Shown here: positions 61,048-64,000 of the stretch, piece by piece
Position numbering within the stretch: position 1 is the stretch's first letter
Layout: every line of letters starts with the position of its first letter
Source: Clostridia bacterium
Lineage (GTDB): Bacteria > Bacillota_A > Clostridia > Oscillospirales > Acutalibacteraceae
NCBI GenBank assembly: GCA_017397065.1
Contig: JAFQKE010000030.1
Location: forward strand, 45,050-109,049
Length of the DNA stretch: 64,000 nt
Direction: 5' to 3'
Notes under the pieces: generated by a model
Databases searched by the model: none
Told to the model about the DNA's origin: nothing
What the model saw: only the letters and a program-made list of their open reading frames with translations
Translations under genes and position numbers: made by a program

Positions 61048-63813
61048 ATGAGACCGTTAAAACTTAAAATTTCGGCCTTTGGCCCTTATTCCGGTGTTAC
61101 CGAATTTGATTTTGGCAAGCTCGGCACGAGTGGACTTTACCTTATAACGGGTGACACAGGTGCCGGCAAAACCACCATTTTTGATGCCATAACCTATGCT
61201 CTTTACGGTGATCCAAGCGGCAATAATCGTGACACTTCAATGCTCCGTTCGAAATATGCAAACGAATCTACTCCCACCGAAGTGGAACTCCTTTTTAGTT
61301 ATCGTGATAAAGAATATACCGTAAAAAGAAATCCCGAATACGAACGGACGTCAAAGCGTGGCGGCGGCACCACAAAGCAAGCTGCCAACGCTGAAATAAT
61401 CTATCCTGACGGTAGGGTTGTGACAAAAATCAAGGATGTCGACAATGCCATTAAAGAGATTATAGGTATTGACAGAAATCAGTTTTGTCAGATTGCAATG
61501 ATTGCTCAAGGCGATTTTTTAAAGCTCTTGCTTGCCCCTACCAAGGAAAGAATGGAGATTTTTCGTCATATTTTTAAAACCGAGCAATTCGCCTCATTGC
61601 AGGAGCGGCTAAAACGAGAATCGGGTAAACTCAGCGATGAATGTGAGATTATAAAACGCAGCATATCGCAGTATATTGCCGGTATCGTTTGTGATGCTGA
61701 CAGCACCGATTTCATTGAGGTGAAAAAGGCCAAAGAGGGAGAACTTTTAACAGAAGATATCATTTCTCTTTTAGAAAAAATAATCGAAGATGATAAGTCC
61801 GCTCAAACCAAATTGCAAGAGGAAAAAGAGCTTCTTAAAAACAAGCTGGACGATGTTAAAGCAAAGGTTAATAAAGCAAAAGATGTTGTTTTGGCTTTGG
61901 AAGATTTAGAAAAAAATGAATCCGATTTCTTAGCCGAAACCGAAAACCAAAAGCTTCTTTTGGTTAAAAATGAAGAGGAAAAAGCAAAACAACCGAGAAT
62001 AAAAGCTCTAAATGAAAGAGCGGCGGAATTAAAGGCCCTTTTGCCCTATTATGATGAGTTATTATCAAAGCAAACCGCCTTTGACAATAATAAAAAGTCT
62101 ATCGCCGAAAATACCGAAACCATAAAAACGGCACAAGACTACATAAAAACTGTAGAAAGCGATATTTTAGCCCTGAGTGAGGAGCTTAAGACTCTGGAAA
62201 AATCGGGTGAAGAGAAGCTTAAACTTGAAAATGATAAAAAGGAATTAGAAAATAGTGCCGATAAATTAACCTCCCTTAAAAACAGCATAAATTCTCTTGA
62301 ATCGGCCGAAAAGGATTATAAATCTGCCATCGATGATTACAACAAAAAGCAATCTGCTGCCGATGCCGCAGATGCAGCCTATAAATCACAAAATACAGCC
62401 TACCTTAATGCTCAGGCGGGTATTCTTGCAGATACCCTAATTTCCGGTGAACCTTGTCCTGTTTGTGGCTCCACAACCCACCCTGAAATTGCTATAAAAC
62501 CTGAAAACGCACCCACAAAGGAACAGCTTGAATCACTTCAAACAGAGCTTGAAAAACAGGTTTCCGGTGCCGGAGCGGCACGCACAAAAGCGGGAGCTTT
62601 AAAGGGCGTGCTTGAGGAAAAGCAAAAAAGTGTTTTGGGAGAAATAGCTGCACTTTTAAAAGATGCTTCTGTAAATGATGCAAGGTCTTTAATTAGCGTT
62701 AAGCTGTCAGATATTGAGACGGAAAAAGCTGCACTTAATAAGCGGATTGAGACGGCAAATGAAAAAATACTCCGTAGAGAAAAAATTGAGACTATTTTGC
62801 CCAAAAAGCAGGATAATCTTGAGCGTGCAAAAAACAGGCTTTTGGAAATCACCGATAATCTTAAAGCCAAAACGGCAGAAAATTCACAGCTCGAAAAGCG
62901 AATTGCAGAGCTTTCAAAATCACTTGTGCTTGAATCCAAGCAGGAGGCGGAGGCCGAGATTCTCGCTTCAACAAATTCTGCCGAAAAGCTGAAAAGCGAT
63001 TATGAAACGGCTATTCAAAATCTGAATAAAAGCAACGAAAAAATTGCCTCGTTAAAGGCGGCAAAGGAGCAGATTTTAAAACGTATTGGCGATGGTGCCG
63101 ATATAGATTTGCAAAAAGAAAATGAAGAGCTTTTGGCTCTTGAAAATCAGCAAATATCGCTCGAAAACAAGGCGAAAATTATTCACAGTCGCATTGTAAC
63201 TAACTCTTCAGCACTTGAAAACATAAAGCAGAATTCAGGAAATCTTATTAAAACAGAAAAGAAGTATGCTCTGGTAAAATCACTTTCAAACACAGCGAAC
63301 GGTCAGCTTCAGGGCAAGGAAAAAATTATGCTCGAGACCTACATACAGATGAATTATTTTGACCGCATTATCGCACGTGCCAATGTAAGACTTATGATTA
63401 TGACCGACGGTCAGTATGATTTAATCCGCCGAAAGGAAGCTCTTTCAAAATCTGGGCAAAGCGGTCTTGATTTAGATGTTATTGACCATTATAACGGCTC
63501 CGAGCGCAGCGTAAAATCCCTTTCGGGCGGCGAATCCTTTAAGGCATCTCTTGCGCTTGCACTCGGCCTTGCTGATGAAATCGAATCTTCTGCAGGCGGC
63601 ATAAAGCTTGATACTATGTTTGTGGATGAGGGCTTCGGCTCATTAGATGAAGAATCCCTTGCCGCTGCTATGAAAGCACTTTCCTCCCTTGCCGACGGCA
63701 ACCGCCTTGTTGGCATCATCTCTCACGTTGGCGAGCTTAAACAAAAAATCGACAAGCAGATTGTTGTAACCAAAGATAAATCGGGCGGAAGCAAAGCTGA
63801 AATTGTGGTTTGA
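61048..63813 (+). CDS. sbcC: ATPase subunit SbcC (Rad50 family)
   Basis: The 921-residue SMC/Rad50-type ATPase has Walker A GDTGAGKTTIFDAI near residue 35, two long coiled coils flanking the zinc hook CPVC near residue 470, and the C-terminal signature SLSGGESFKASLALALG and Walker B MFVDEGFGSLDEESL. With SbcD it forms an ATP-driven nuclease. It directly abuts sbcD. After its stop lies a repeat element that reaches the window edge. Confidence 0.95.
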   Translation: MRPLKLKISAFGPYSGVTEFDFGKLGTSGLYLITGDTGAGKTTIFDAITYALYGDPSGNNRDTSMLRSKYANESTPTEVELLFSYRDKEYTVKRNPEYERTSKRGGGTTKQAANAEIIYPDGRVVTKIKDVDNAIKEIIGIDRNQFCQIAMIAQGDFLKLLLAPTKERMEIFRHIFKTEQFASLQERLKRESGKLSDECEIIKRSISQYIAGIVCDADSTDFIEVKKAKEGELLTEDIISLLEKIIEDDKSAQTKLQEEKELLKNKLDDVKAKVNKAKDVVLALEDLEKNESDFLAETENQKLLLVKNEEEKAKQPRIKALNERAAELKALLPYYDELLSKQTAFDNNKKSIAENTETIKTAQDYIKTVESDILALSEELKTLEKSGEEKLKLENDKKELENSADKLTSLKNSINSLESAEKDYKSAIDDYNKKQSAADAADAAYKSQNTAYLNAQAGILADTLISGEPCPVCGSTTHPEIAIKPENAPTKEQLESLQTELEKQVSGAGAARTKAGALKGVLEEKQKSVLGEIAALLKDASVNDARSLISVKLSDIETEKAALNKRIETANEKILRREKIETILPKKQDNLERAKNRLLEITDNLKAKTAENSQLEKRIAELSKSLVLESKQEAEAEILASTNSAEKLKSDYETAIQNLNKSNEKIASLKAAKEQILKRIGDGADIDLQKENEELLALENQQISLENKAKIIHSRIVTNSSALENIKQNSGNLIKTEKKYALVKSLSNTANGQLQGKEKIMLETYIQMNYFDRIIARANVRLMIMTDGQYDLIRRKEALSKSGQSGLDLDVIDHYNGSERSVKSLSGGESFKASLALALGLADEIESSAGGIKLDTMFVDEGFGSLDEESLAAAMKALSSLADGNRLVGIISHVGELKQKIDKQIVVTKDKSGGSKAEIVV

Positions 63814-63832
63814 CGTGCAGATTTCGGGTTTT

Positions 63833-63992
63833 ACCGTAAGGGTCGGCGCCTCGACGACCCGACGACCCGTTGATTTTCGCAAAAAAGGAATTTCACTTTT
63901 ATTAAAAAATATGGTGTCAATACAAAAAATCAATGTTTAAAATTCAAAGATTGCGTTAATTTTTAGGGATGTCGTGGGCGCCATCCCCTACA
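63833..63992. repeat. Two inverted copies of the family A hairpin repeat flanking an A/T-rich core
   Basis: GGGTCG (63840-63845) with CGACCC (63855-63860) is one copy; GGGATG (63966-63971) with CATCCC (63982-63987) is another in the opposite direction. Both match the 26174 copy in order (GTAGGGG or GTAAGGG, stem, GCGCC, CGA, stem). The pair bounds about 160 bases with an A/T-rich centre and no gene, as a small non-coding mobile element would. Confidence 0.7.
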
Positions 63993-64000
63993 CGTTTGAA

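Overview
The window looks like chromosomal DNA of an uncultivated, low-GC, Gram-positive, probably gut-associated Clostridia member (Oscillospirales-like; the exact lineage is inference). The evidence is sigma-A promoters with 17-base spacers, strong AGGAGG ribosome sites, a DUF1292 protein, CotH/VTC/DUF4956 genes, an LPXTG-like sorting signal, a preQ1-I riboswitch and many glycan-active proteins. There is no phage, insertion sequence, CRISPR array or rRNA. Housekeeping genes alternate with accessory surface and glycan genes.

Left part (1-12.7 kb): the end of a large protein, a GH106-like glycoside hydrolase and a short-chain dehydrogenase; then a zinc-ribbon membrane protein, a class I aminotransferase and a Sel1-like protein; then a leftward group asnB, ComEC-like hydrolase, pgeF, rpiB, rsmI with a decayed XRE repressor gene between rpiB and rsmI.

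Surface and sugar part (12.8-26 kb): a CotH protein, then VTC polymerase, DUF4956 membrane protein and a Cthe_2159-like beta-helix lipoprotein; a 55-residue membrane peptide; a DNA-binding XRE domain fused to a complete GH51 arabinofuranosidase; and a 1699-residue secreted protein with four tandem modules and a phosphoesterase domain. A 760-base gene-free stretch of hairpin repeats follows.

Central part (26.7-43 kb): DUF1292, a divergent P-type ATPase with altered signature motifs, rsmA, a YbaK-like deacylase, a MinD-like ATPase, a methylglyoxal-synthase homologue lacking two active-site residues, aspS, a two-HTH LuxR-type regulator, a Cys-rich small protein and a 2238-residue cell-wall-anchored adhesin (VWA, pilin-like repeats, three DUF11 repeats).

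Right part (43-64 kb): a cyclase-family hydrolase, an array of mini-hairpins, two tRNA-Ser genes with a duplicated flank, a preQ1 riboswitch controlling a queuosine-precursor transporter, nadE, iscU/nifS, DUF421/DUF4363, two small or secreted proteins, and a complete Phe/Tyr operon (aroF, pheA, aroB, aroC, aroE-aroK fusion, aroQ, aroA, tyrA) preceded by a 24-codon leader peptide with eight consecutive Phe/Tyr codons and an attenuator. sbcD and sbcC end the window, followed by a hairpin repeat family also seen at 26.2 kb.

The strongest candidates for something new are the XRE-GH51 fusion, the Phe/Tyr attenuator, the CotH/VTC/DUF4956/beta-helix cluster, the motif-altered ATPase and MgsA homologue, and the covarying hairpin repeats.
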